Of a DNA stretch of 64,000 nucleotides, positions 11,639 to 22,283 are shown piece after piece. The stretch lies in assembly GCA_001687465.1 (NCBI GenBank), contig LVLI01000278.1:124001-188000 (forward strand). Direction: 5' to 3'. Within the stretch, counting starts at the first letter, position 1. Each line of letters starts with the position of its first letter. The stretch is from Halocafeteria seosinensis (Eukaryota; Sar; Bigyra; Bicosoecida). A program made the translations under genes and the position numbers. The notes beneath the pieces are model-generated. The model had not been told where the DNA came from, searched no databases, and was given only the letters and a program-made list of their open reading frames with translations.

Positions 11639-13183
11639 TTAGAAAGGAGCTCTGGCTTTCAGCAAAACCGGTTTCGCTGGAAGATGGAGTATCCGTGCTG
11701 CCTCCTCTAGTGTTTCGACGTTGATTTTATCTAAGTCCTTAATTTCCGTTGGAGTGACGTCAACGGTAGCGTCGCCAGTTGTTAGCCTATTGCTTGTGGC
11801 TGTTCGGAGTGTCAGCGTGCGGTATGGCTTCTGCTCTGTTTGCCCCACTGACGACTCCATGCAGTTTCTCGATAAGCTTATGGAGTCCGATACGTTATCC
11901 TTCAAATAATTCCTCGCGTACTTCTTTATTGGCTTTTGCCGCTTTTTCCCCATCAATCGGTTAACACCGAACGGTATGAAGAGAGAGCTCGCGTGTAAAT
12001 GCATCCTGTTCACGGCTTTGGTACCACCATATGCAATATCACCTACTGCACTTGCATGAATCGTAATAACGACACAGATGCGGAGTAAATCATTACGATC
12101 AGTCATACGTACCGATCCTGTGGCCTAAGGCTGCCATGTGTAAGCGTAGTTGGTGACGTCGTCCAGTTTTAGGAATCAGCTGCACCCTTGTACATGGTGT
12201 GTCCCACATTTTGGTATATCCCAATACTCGGACCAATGTCTCCGCGTACTGCAAAAACAAGTTGACAAATAATTCAGCAGTGTGTATCTCATGGGCCTCC
12301 ATAAAGCCTTGAGCAGCACGCACCCTGCCTGGGTTTTTTTCACACCCAATTTCCATACAGAAATTATCATCACTTGTTGGCTCTGCAACTGGCGCTTTCA
12401 TGGTAAAGCTTAGCACGCAGGAGCCTACCGACTGGTATAACGTCGAATACATTGCATCAATCAACTGTGATCGCGATATGGCATCCAATTGCTTCCTTTC
12501 CTTTTCAGTCGCAGTGACTTGAGAGAAGCTGGGGCTTTGGCTTCCGTCCATTGTTGCATACGGTAAACTTTCCTCGGACACTGTCACCGCGTAGTTTGCA
12601 GTAACCCAAGACAGTTCGACATTCTCTGGCAGTTTCTTGCAGCACTCTTTCGTTAGACTTCCTTCTAGCAAAGCGCTATAGGACTTGCACACGAGGCGGT
12701 CTTCGAAAAGCCCAGATAGGTAGGCAGCACCTCTGTATGGCGAACGCATCCCATCAAGCACATGCGACGTGCCCCAGGTACCTCATACAATACGTACGCC
12801 TTGGTAGCTGCCAAGCAGATAGCGCCTGATGTCGCATAATCTAGCCGATGAGTGTTGTGCACTTTCTCCACTCCATGGTTGTGACGAATCTGAACAAAGT
12901 AAGCGTGCTCTGAAGGCAGGTTATGCAATACGAGAGAGTGGCGAGGGCTTACCAGTTTTTCTAGGGTAACTTCATGTTCGCCATCCATCCTCACGTCAGG
13001 GGGCTTGGATACTGCTATATAGTTGTGGTCACGCCATAGAGTGTCCAGGGACGTCGTTTCCACTGACTTGGGTTCCCGTAGTTGCCTCTCGGAGAGTCCT
13101 TGATTGTCCTCCTGGCAACATTGCCGCTTGCTGGAAGGAAGCTCTGCACCGTCACTGGTGCCCATTGATCCGGCGGCAGCCAT
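11639..13183 (-). CDS. RluA-family RNA pseudouridine synthase (RPUSD1-like), three exons
   Basis: Isomerises uridine to pseudouridine in RNA. Exons 12798-13183, 12113-12732 and 11639-12045 join in phase around introns of 65 and 67 bp (GTACGT donors), giving 470 residues. Motif I is visible in DHNYIAVSKPPDVRMDG. Motif II with the catalytic Asp is HRLDYATSG. Motif III is PKTGRRHQLRLHMAALGHRIVGD, where the last part is created only after splicing, which supports the model. Splicing also gives KAGAAYLSGLF...CKSYSALLEG, the usual post-catalytic block. The ATG at 13183 (MAAAGSMG) is preferred over further upstream frames. A Thr/Lys-rich C-terminal extension of about 120 residues has no domain I recognise. 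The stop codon lies 6 bp from that of the convergent docking gene, so the 3' UTRs must overlap. The RNA target is unknown. Confidence 0.88.
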
Positions 13184-14562
13184 AATGGAACAGGCCCTGT
13201 ATAGCCTCAGCAGAGGCTGAGACGGGAAGTTTGGGGAATGTCTACACAGCCAAAGTGGCACCAATTTGCTCTGCTTGACCATACACTTGACTGTTCTAAT
13301 AGAGCTCAAAAAGGCAATAGGATCAACACTGTATGATGCTATCTTATCATCATCAATAGCTAAATACGGCGATTGTATGGCCGAATACCACCTCAATGTG
13401 AATGTGAAGCAGATTTTCCAAGCATCTCGATGTAAATAGCAGACTAGAACTTCTACACAAAGGCCTAGACCCGTCTCTCCGTTCATACACTGCATAATCA
13501 CTGTATGATTCACCTACACTCTATGTCCTAGAGGCTCTAATTTACTCTGGAGCCTAATAGGCTCTCGCTTTGCGACAATGCCACGCTGGCTCAGCTCGGC
13601 GAGCGACAGTACAGGCTTATAATACTCCTAAGGGGATCTTGCTCTTGCTATCAGGCCAGGTGATAGGCTATGTAGTACCGTATGAACCCTAGGAATGTAC
13701 TAAATAAACGCTTTGGCGGTGAGTTGCGGAGTGAAGACACGATTCCTTTTTGAGTTGACTGACTTACCATGCACAGTATTTGTAAAACCAAAGGTATGAT
13801 CAGTATGCTCCCGTATCCCTACACAATATAACCGGTGAGAGTTAACCTCAGATTCGTTATACAGCACGCTTGGACAGCCCGTATCTTTTGGAATGGCCTG
13901 CGACTGGTCCGTGTTTCTGTCGCAAGGTCGAGTTTCACTCTCATGCGGCACAAAACGCCACTGTTCTACCTAGAGGCAGTGGCAGGATGAACTTGGTGTA
14001 GCCTACTGAGATAATTGGCACATGGGAGAGGAAATGTGGCTTTGAAAGAGCCATGGAAAGCGCTCGATTCCTCGATTCCTCGACTCCTCGGCGAGTATTC
14101 AAATGTGAACCTGGCGAGTCTGGAGGTCGCCCCTAATAGAAGAATCGGAGAAAAAGGGATTGTAGTTGAGCCTGTTTTCACGCGCTCTCTTGGCAAAAAT
14201 TGTGTTTTCCACATAAAAATTGTTTTTACCATCTGAAGAAAGCCAAAATACGGAGGGTAAACTATATTGATTGGTTTTGGTAAGTGAAATGGTATGGTAG
14301 ATAGTACAAGAGGAATCCTCGCCTCGATTCCTTTTGTTTGTGAGCCGTTTTGCTGGAAACGAAAGGAGAAATTCACGGCCAATTTAGCATGGCATTTGTT
14401 CAGAGCCATGACTTTGAAATTAGGGAGAGGGTGGGATTATTGTGTTGTATGTGTTGAAGGATATCGCGTGGGTGTTTGTATGCGCTTGCCGTGGATTTCA
14501 TCGCTCCTTACGGGAATTCCTTTTGTTTATAACGCACCAGGGAAGAGGAATTCTAAAAAAAA
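13184..14562. other. Long intergenic region, no gene seen
   Basis: About 1.4 kb between the divergent PUS and HSF genes. Open frames here are short and without recognisable motifs. A small degenerate repeat (cctcgattcctcgattcctcgactcctcgg, 14066-14095, shown as three copies of a 10-mer) and a repeated attccttttgttt word near 14324 and 14516 are the only structures noticed. Confidence 0.4.
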
Positions 14563-16391
14563 ATGAGAGCCAAGAAGTGTAAGAAAGCCACAACCAAAGG
14601 GAGTAAGAAGATGAAAAGTAGGATTGGCCATCGGAACATTTTCCCCGTTAAGATGATGACGCTGTTGAAAGTACGTGCCATTGGGCAACTGCACATGAAG
14701 CGCTGGAATCAGCAAAAATGTTCTTCAACTATTCCTTGCAGACAAGAAAATATGAGCACATTTTTGACCTGTTCGATCCATCGAGAGAAGGAAATTTCGG
14801 AAATAAGTGCGTTTCGCAAGGTATTCTCCGGTAGTATATCAATCATGTATATCGTGCTTCTCCAGGGAGCAATGGAATACTGAGTATCGAAATTTCGGCA
14901 TTCTGGCCAAAGACTGTCCCCGTGGAGGAATAGTATTCCACAGACCGAAGGATTTCCTTGATGAGTTATGGTGTGATGGGATGGACTTAAACGAGTATGT
15001 GTGGCGAAGAAATCTTCGAAATTGTTGAACGTCCGCCTATTGCAATTGTGTTCCCTTACAGAGCGGAGCGAGAAAACGCCTTTCTTAGTCTCGTTCGACA
15101 ACTTAACTTGTGAGTAATAATTTATGCCTCATTCTGTACTACAGCGAAAAACGGTAACACTTATATCTTTGTTGCAGGTATAAGTGAGTCGTACCGGGGT
15201 ACAGATGTCAGTGGTTCAATCGAACTCCTTCCGTATCTCCGCAGGTTTGTGTACTGTTCACGAAAAGGAACGGCTCCTCGTAAAAGATGCTTCCTGAGTA
15301 CCAACGAATCAGTTTACTATGCACATCCGTACTTTTTACCCATTCTTACCGAGGAGGAATTGACAAGAGTGGTAAGTGCGTCACCAGATCCCGCACCTGG
15401 GGGATAGTTCAATTCTATCTTTCCTCATATACAGATGATTTCGAAGAAGCACGACAGCAGCGTTAGCATCTCTTCCTCGGATTTGTCTGATATCGACTAC
15501 AAGATTGAGCAAGTCGTCTCGTTCCAGAATCAACGTCCGATGAAAGCCGCCGCATCTAAACCCAACGCCAAATCGCGGAAGTTAGCTCACAAGACTTCCT
15601 CATCAGACGGAGCAGAGATGATCAGTAGTAGTCACCTCACATTGACTCAAGCTGATGTCAGCGAAAACATTAGTAGTTCGCCTCTTGGTGACACTTGTCT
15701 GAAACAATCAACACCATCCCAGCATGGTCCTGAGGAAGTGGTAGACAGGATCGAGCCGAATCGCGTAGAATCGCTGGACAAAGAAAATGCTTGCACCCCT
15801 TGTAACGTTGGAAATGCGAACAAAGTAACTGCAATGCCTTCGATAAAGCGAGAACGAAATGCAATTCCTCGAACGGTTTATCATCGGAAACCGAAAGTTC
15901 CCATGTCGGACTTCGGGGGAAACTTGGAGCAACCGAAGTCTCCATTCTCTGAGTTGGATGTTAATCAGTCGATTGTTCCCTCCCTAGGCATCAATGAAAG
16001 TATCGGATCATCGTTCTTGGAAAAGGAAACATCCATGAATCAGTTCGTGCCAGACAGTAATGATTATGCTCAGATGCTTCTCTCTCCCAGCACATCCGTA
16101 GTTCGCAGACAGCTACACAAGTCGCCGAATCAAACGACGACGAGTTCCAACAATGACGAGTACAGAAACAGGATGTTCTCTCCAGGATCTGAATTCTTAG
16201 AAAATTATTCATTTCATGATGATCCGTTGAAGGGGTTCTTTGGGGTGCTGCAAAGCCCTTCGACCACTCAGCAGCGTGCGGATGCCAACTACAGGGAGCA
16301 AATTTTTGACTCGCCTATGTTGCCAGGTGATTTAACTTCTCCAACGCTAAATCGCTTCCGACAACTACACGGGCTTAGTCCCTCTCTATGA
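14563..16391 (+). CDS. Heat-shock-factor-type transcription factor, seven exons including a 6-nt microexon
   Basis: A sequence-specific DNA-binding regulator of the HSF class. Exons are 14563-14670, 14742-14806, 14866-14994, 15062-15109, 15178-15183, 15245-15371 and 15435-16391; all phases close to give 479 residues. The HSF DNA-binding domain spans about residues 25-160: FPVKMMTLLK, then GGIVFHRPKDFLDEL, then FLSLVRQLNLYKF, then VYYAHPYFLP. This follows the HSF order of helix 1, wing strand, helix 2, recognition helix (S-VRQLN-YGF) and YYHP-F. The normally invariant Gly of YGF is Lys. The rest (about 320 residues) is Ser/Asn/Gln-rich and probably disordered, with no clear HR-A/B oligomerisation coil. 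Without the 6-nt exon the reading frame survives but the domain loses Tyr-Lys. Class identity is fairly secure; heat response is not shown. Confidence 0.75.
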
Positions 16392-16465
16392 AGGGATTTG
16401 ATAAACAGTGCGATCGATTAGGTATACGACATAGAGATCTGAATTAGAATGTACAATTAATGAGT

Positions 16466-19400
16466 CTATGTATTGGCAGCCATCTGTTGTTCGTCTTTAG
16501 CCATCTCGAATCCCTCGCGGTATTCTTCGAGCTGCTTTCTTCGCAAATGCCCCAAATACTCCTCAATCTTCGATCCAATCACTTTGAAAATTTCAACGCA
16601 GAGCTGCTTCGCACTATCTCTCAGCTCTCCATTTGCATGTGCATGGGCTTTATACTTAACTGAAAAATCGATTAGCTGCTCCGGTCCAATGCCGTGGTTT
16701 AACAAGTTGTGATCAGCTACTAGCATTGACAATACCATTAACCTAGTATGCATTGCTCGCCAGCCTTGCTCCTGCTTCTTTGACAGTTTTTTCATACAAA
16801 AGTTCGCCACAAACGCGGGGCCTATGTTTTCGCGCGAAGCAAGCTCTAGCAACGCATCCACTGCTGTGTCTCTTTTCTTTCCCTGGTTGTCTCCCAACAT
16901 TTCAACTAGTGCTGAGCACACTGGTTCCAGCTTGGACAGAAGCTCACTCTTTCGCAGCTGCAAGCATTCAACAGGGGTTATCAAGAGAAACAAAATCTGC
17001 CCGACTAAATCAACCTACATGTGGGGCGCATGTATCCAGAACAACGGGAATTAATTGAATACTGGAGACAAACACCTGAGCTATTCGGTCGCGACTGTTC
17101 AGATGAGGAGGGAGTGGGCCAACCATTAAATAAGATGTATAAAGAAGCGGCCTAGTTCAAGACACTCACTTCGTTATCCGAGTTATTACATTGCAAACAG
17201 CTTCGAATATTTGGGACTTGGAGTTGGTGTAGTTGGGAATTTCCAACTGAATCTTCTGGATTGCAACTTCTCGGAGATTCCAACTCTGCACGATTGGACA
17301 GTCCGTGTTGGAACCTTCTGACACCGGGAAAGTAGAATCTAGGCAACAACTTACTTTGCTTAAGAGACATCGGACGACGTATTCACCAAATACCTCGATA
17401 AGCGGTGTCGCGTCCGCGTGCTCGTTCGAGGGTATCGGTTCGGGGGCTGGGAGTTCATCGACACCTTCTACACCAGCCAATTCGGAGGGGTCAGCTTTCT
17501 CTCCTTCGGCAGCAGGAACTGCTGCTCCACCCCCTTTGCTAGAAGCGCCAGCTTTCGACGCTTCCGACTCAGCCGGCTGGTCTTGAGCTACCTCGAAGGC
17601 TTTTTCATTCCCTGGATGTATCTGCCGAGAGCCAGGTCTTTCCAGCGGGATCTCTCCCTGGGCGGCTTTAGCATAGAAGTCGCTATTGGCGGGACCTCGA
17701 AGCGGTTTGTCCAGATGAGGATCTCCAGTGGGTTGCTCGGCAGCGGGTTGATGCGGAGAGACGCCACCCTCTTCCTCATAGTCATACATAGGTTCTTGAG
17801 AATACCCAGAAGGAGCCGGGTACGACTTAGCGGGGCCATGATCACCTTCCTGGTACTCACCACTCTGCCTAGGAGGAGATCCGCTGTGAGAAATTGAGGC
17901 GTGTGATCCGTTGCCTCCTTGCGCATACGGGTTCTTGGACGGGGATTGGGGAGCTCCCCAGCTGGCGTTGTGTGAGTCTCCGTACTGTTGCGGCATCATG
18001 TTGGATTGAGGGGCTGCGGAAAAGCTCTGATTAGGATGAGGGGGCTCCGCGTAAGTTGGTTGCTGTGGTGGGGCGTATGCTTGCTGAGGGGGATAGCCAT
18101 AAGCCTGATGCTGAGGCTGTTGTCCATACGGGGCACCCCCATAATGGGGCTCCGTCGGCTGCTGGAAACGAGCAAAGTTGCCATGTTCAATCGCGTCTAT
18201 CTGCGCTTGTATCTGGCCCCGCATTCGATCAATACTCTGTTTCAAACGGGCGGCTTCATCATAGTCCTCCTCCTCTACAGCTTGACTCTGCGAAGCGAAT
18301 GTGGAGGTGACAGGAACCAGCACGAAGAATCGTACTAGCAGCACCTACTTTAGCTGACATCAATTCTGATAGCTCTCCTCCAACTTGTTTTAAGTGGTCT
18401 TCAACGGTCTTATACTGTTTCGCGAGCACATAATCTTCTTCTTCTACGGCTGCTAGCTTTCGTTCATGAACCTGCCTCAATATGGACGCGGTAGAAGGAT
18501 CCATCTTCATATCTACTGCGAGATCCTCGACATTAGACGAAGACTTCTTCGGTTTATGTTGCTTTGATGAGCGACTTTGTGTAGCGGTCGAAGGTTGGGA
18601 CACAGATCCTTCCGGCAAGGGTCTACCTAGTGTGTTTAACGCGATTAACCCAACCTGAAACACAAACGCTTTACAATAATCAATCACTGAGGCAAGACCG
18701 CAAGTAGTCCTTACCTGATTATACAAATTGTGGGGATTTGAATGGCACTGGTGGATGAGAAGTTTGAGAAAGCTGCCCTTTGCCTGAATGTATACGCTCT
18801 TCAGCTCTCGCGCCTGTTAAATATCAACACCAATACTTCCCATTGTATGTATCGCCCATTGCTTAACTTACACAGGAGTCTCCTTACCTTATAGTTGCTT
18901 CGTTCATTGCTATCTAAGGACAAATACCTGAGTTCGCCGTGACATTGATAGATTTTCATACGGGAGATACTAACACTGCGCTGTACGTACCCTAATCGTT
19001 TGAATTTTGCATTGTAATAATCCGGACCATGCCCAATATATAATTCTATTTTTGTAGCAATCTTGCTTTGATGAGACAGTAGCTGTACTTGAGTTAGCTC
19101 CACGTTACCATCCACGAACCGGATTCCAATTTCTTGGGGATACTCGCAAAACCTGCAGACAAAGATAAAGAGAAGGATTTTATTTTCCTTAAGCGACTTT
19201 GCAAACGCAAACAAGAACCAATCGTAGAGCCCGTAGAGCCATGGAGGCTCTTGCATGCATTTGAAGAAAAAATCCCTGACCGCCGACTATACGTACTTTG
19301 GAGAAAGCCACCCCCGCGTTTCTGGGCTGTGATAATTCAGTTCACTCGCTGGAAAGTCTGGATCTTCTGCTGAGGCGAATGCCACCTCAAATTTCAGCTT

Positions 19401-19565
19401 TTTCGGCTGTTGTTGATGCTCTCCAGGAGCTGCCGAATCAGCTCCAGCCTGCATTCGTGAAATATTGTTGTCTGCCATTCCTCCACTCTGATTCCCCGGT
19501 GACCCCTTTCCTTTGCGTCCAACGCCTCCGCCGACTGCTGTACTTCCTCCTCGAGCTTTCTGCAT
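16466..19565 (-). CDS. CEP104: CEP104-like ciliary-tip/centrosomal protein, eight exons
   Basis: CEP104 (Chlamydomonas FAP256) caps microtubule plus ends at the tip of growing cilia. Exons are 19297-19565, 18888-19152, 18715-18813, 18349-18654, 17355-18287, 17170-17285, 17076-17094 (19 nt) and 16466-16957; phases close to give 832 residues. The N-terminal jelly-roll domain is clear: FCEYPQEIGIRFVDG, QLLSHQSKIATKIELYIG, then ARELKSVYIQAKGSFLKLL and NLYNQVGLIALNTLG. Two short helical hairpins (VEEEDYVLAKQYK and VEEEDYDEAARLK) follow. Next is a Pro/Gln/Gly/Tyr-rich linker of about 230 residues, then an IEVFGEYVVRCLLSKSW block and a TOG-like helical repeat region. The C-terminal zinc-finger block of animal CEP104 is absent; the protein ends soon after the TOG region. 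The 19-nt exon is inferred from phase and splice sites. Confidence 0.88.
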
Positions 19566-20699
19566 ACCGAAAAACTGTATGGAGGAGGTGTATATGGGCC
19601 CAACGTCCTCTTTGTTCGACAGAGATCCAGAACGCTGTACAGCTCCAGAAAACTTCAGATATTACCCTTTTCTCTCAACTTTATACCATATATATTATAT
19701 TATTACTGAAGATAAAACATGAATCTGTCCAATCGTGTGATTGGCATCAACATTGGAGCTCGCCAAAGTTGTCAAATCGGCCTTCAAAGTACGTGGCTTT
19801 TCCCAGGACTCGCAACTGGTCTTTGAAATGCTATCCCTAACGGCCATCCGGGCTTCCGGCCCGGAGGCCGAGGAACTCCAGTGGTTCGATTGCCTGATTC
19901 CCCAGTACTATGTATGTTATGCAACGTGCGTCATACTGATCCAGTCCAGTGCAAAAGAGAAGGCACAGTTTTGCTCTGGGCTTGGATCGCATGAATGTAC
20001 CATGCACAGGTACTTGTAACACGTTGTTGTAGTTGTACGTACAGACGAACTTCAGGAACTTCACTTTTATCTGTTTGCGCATGTACATTGTCGATGTATT
20101 CTATTGGGGTATTTTAGTCAGCTCCCCACTTTAAAGTTGAACCTACTACATGCGCCTTCCGAACAAAATCTGGGCAGCCTAAGCAGGACGTGTCTGATGA
20201 AACCTGTCAGCACCATACTGTATCCGTCCTCTGACGGAGGGCATGAACAATCACGAAGTCTGTAAAGCAGTGCACATACAATGTTACACGTTTTCAACTC
20301 CTCTTCTTGTGCATCTTTGTCGAAGCAAGAAGAATCTCCCTCCGGGAGATCTGTCCACTGTACCGCACACGGTCAACAGTGCGCAGTCAAACAAGGGGTT
20401 ACTAGACGTTTATGACTCCAGAAATCATATCTGTTGTTGGTGCATAAAAGAATCCCTACCTTTGTTGGCGTAGGTATACTATCCGTAGCGTCGTTAGGTG
20501 CGTTGCTTGCTGCTTCATCCGTTGCGCTTCAGTGCCTCATCAAAGTACTCATCGTTGTCAAGGACTGAAGCCTTCCGACTGGATCTATCATTTGAACGAC
20601 GGGAATAGCGAGAAAGGCGGCGGTATAATGGCGAACATATATCCGTGGTGAGGGCTTATCTATATACAATAAGATGATTTTCAATCTGTCAGAAGGCCG
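19566..20699. other. Intergenic region between CEP104 and the ZNF511-like gene
   Basis: Apart from the possible POLE2-like fragment at 19750-19925, I see no gene. Around 19680-19715 the DNA is very AT-rich. Composition shifts abruptly to GC-rich at 19800-19900, and the rest is mixed with no long open frame. Confidence 0.4.
19750..19920 (+). pseudogene. Possible fragment of DNA polymerase epsilon subunit 2 N-terminal domain
   Basis: One open frame (about 57 codons) reads LAKVVKSAFKVRGFSQDSQL... then a Glu/Ala-rich helix and WFDCLIPQY. The VVKSAFKVRGF start resembles the Dpoe2NT helical domain at the N-terminus of POLE2. There is no in-frame ATG: a TGA lies directly before the block. A donor-like GTATGT follows, yet no further POLE2-like exons are found before the next gene at 20700. 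It may be a decayed fragment or a chance similarity; the local GC-rich composition differs from the flanks. Confidence 0.3.
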
Positions 20700-21948
20700 T
20701 CAACATTCCGTGTGGTCTTCCATGGGAACATCCATGGAAGCATGCTGGCTGGTAGATGCATGATGTCGAGTGCCTCTGCCTCCCCACCTGCCACGGCCAC
20801 CGCGCCTTCCAAAAGAAATGCTATCAGGAATCTGGATGTTTGCAATACCACTTGCAAGTTCTTTTTCGGCCATGTCAATATCGCCAGCCTCATCTCTCGG
20901 GGAGTTATCTATATGTTGGAATTTGCATTTATCTCCATATCTGCATCCAGTGGGGGTCTTGTAAAATCGACACATTTGTTTTCGTGGATTATTAGTGCTT
21001 CGCTTCTTCGCTCTGCAAATTGTGAAGACGATAACGTCTGGCTTCCTCCGGGCTGTCAGCGTGTACGCAAACTCACTTCTTCTTATGCATTCTAAACCCC
21101 TTAGGGTAGCCATGGACGGCAGATAGATGTTGACTCCTCGAATCATCATTCCAAAAGTATCTATCGCACCCCTCTACAATACAAGCGTACTGCATCGACG
21201 AACAAATATTAACCACGTATACGGTTACCGCGAGGCAGAAACATACCATCGGTTGCTTGGCACTCAAGGCCTCAAAGTAAGAATCATGCCGTTCTCTGAA
21301 ACACACATTACATATGAAGTCACTGTCAATTCTGCATCGACCCCAGATAAAACTGTGCTTACCCGATATGTATATCGAGCAGTCGATTAGAAGCAAAACT
21401 GGCCCGACATTGACGACAAGTATGCATATGTGCTCTGCGCAAAATGCCCATACCGCATTAGTTCCAAGCATCCATGTACGACAATGCATACTAGAAGATC
21501 TTACACTATGTAGTGATGTTCATACTCTGCTAGAGATTGACATATGTGTCGGCAGCCTGAAAAATTACATGGAATTTCCTTCGTGTAGCCTTGGTTCTGT
21601 TGCANTGCCTCACTGTAGNTGTCCGNGTGAACAGCATGTCTGTCGAGNAGAAAATCAGNATCANAATCAGGGAATTGATAGCTTGAAACGGAGCATACAC
21701 AGCACGATAATTGGTAAAAGAGAGCTTACTTACTTGGCTTGAGCTCGAGGACCATACGCTACTTGTTCAATCTCGCGTTGCACATCGACGTCATGGAAAT
21801 ACGGATCCTGGTTGCTGTATCGAAATTTGAAAGGTCTCCGCATGTGGTCAAACGCTAATTCTAAAAAAGAATACCCTTGAGGTAGGAAATGAGCTAAATA
21901 GTTCGAATCGGGAGCACTGTTCGTGAGGTCCACATCTTTATCCTCCAT
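20700..21948 (-). CDS. ZNF511-like C2H2 zinc-finger protein with an added C-terminal CCCH finger, six exons
   Basis: A nucleic-acid-binding zinc-finger protein of unknown target. Exons are 21734-21948, 21505-21639, 21363-21434, 21247-21295, 21077-21189 and 20700-21012; all phases close to give 298 residues. The N-terminus (FKFRYSNQDPYFHDVDVQRE) and three Cys2His2-like fingers follow ZNF511 order: CNFSGC...EYEHHY, then HTCRQC...RLLDIHI plus HDSYFEALSAKQPM, then CIVEGC...HLSAVHGYPKGFRMHKKK. Unlike animal ZNF511, a CCCH finger follows (CRFYKTPTGCRYGDKCKFQH, spacing C-x8-C-x5-C-x3-H), then an RGG-rich tail (GRRGGRGRWGGRG). Three of the six N bases fall in exon 2. The ATG at 21948 is used because the frame upstream has only a GTG. 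It shares a 335-bp divergent promoter with NDUFAF7. Confidence 0.82.
21605..21664. other. Cluster of ambiguous bases
   Basis: N occurs at 21605, 21619, 21626, 21648, 21659 and 21664, and nowhere else noticed in the window. Three lie in exon 2 of the ZNF511-like gene and leave three residues undetermined, without disturbing the frame. This looks like heterozygosity or low-coverage consensus, not a scaffold gap. Confidence 0.9.
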
Positions 21949-22283
21949 ATTTCTCCTGCCCCGACCACGATGCTTCTCTCCTCCCACCTTCTAGCGCTAG
22001 CCTCTTCAATGTACCTACGACGAATCCCAGTGAAAAGGTAAAAAAGTCTACAATGAAGCCAATACACCACTGTATACGGGCACCTGGAATGCAACTTCAA
22101 CTTCACAAGTTTTCAATCTCGTGGTATACACGATCCATGCTCCATTACCCTACCAATTTCCAGTATCAAAGGTACATTGAATAGCTTTGTTGTGCAAGCG
22201 GCACAGATGTGATAAGGGGGCTCTCTATGGCGTGTGGCAGCGTCGTACAAGGAAAGCGTTGATCAGCATCACAAGCCGAAACA

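Noticed and set aside
20191-20240. Possible C/D-box snoRNA (tgatgaa ... ctga)
   Set aside because: The box C match is imperfect (tctgatgaaa), the D box is weak, and no terminal stem or guide sequence to rRNA is visible. Too short and likely chance.
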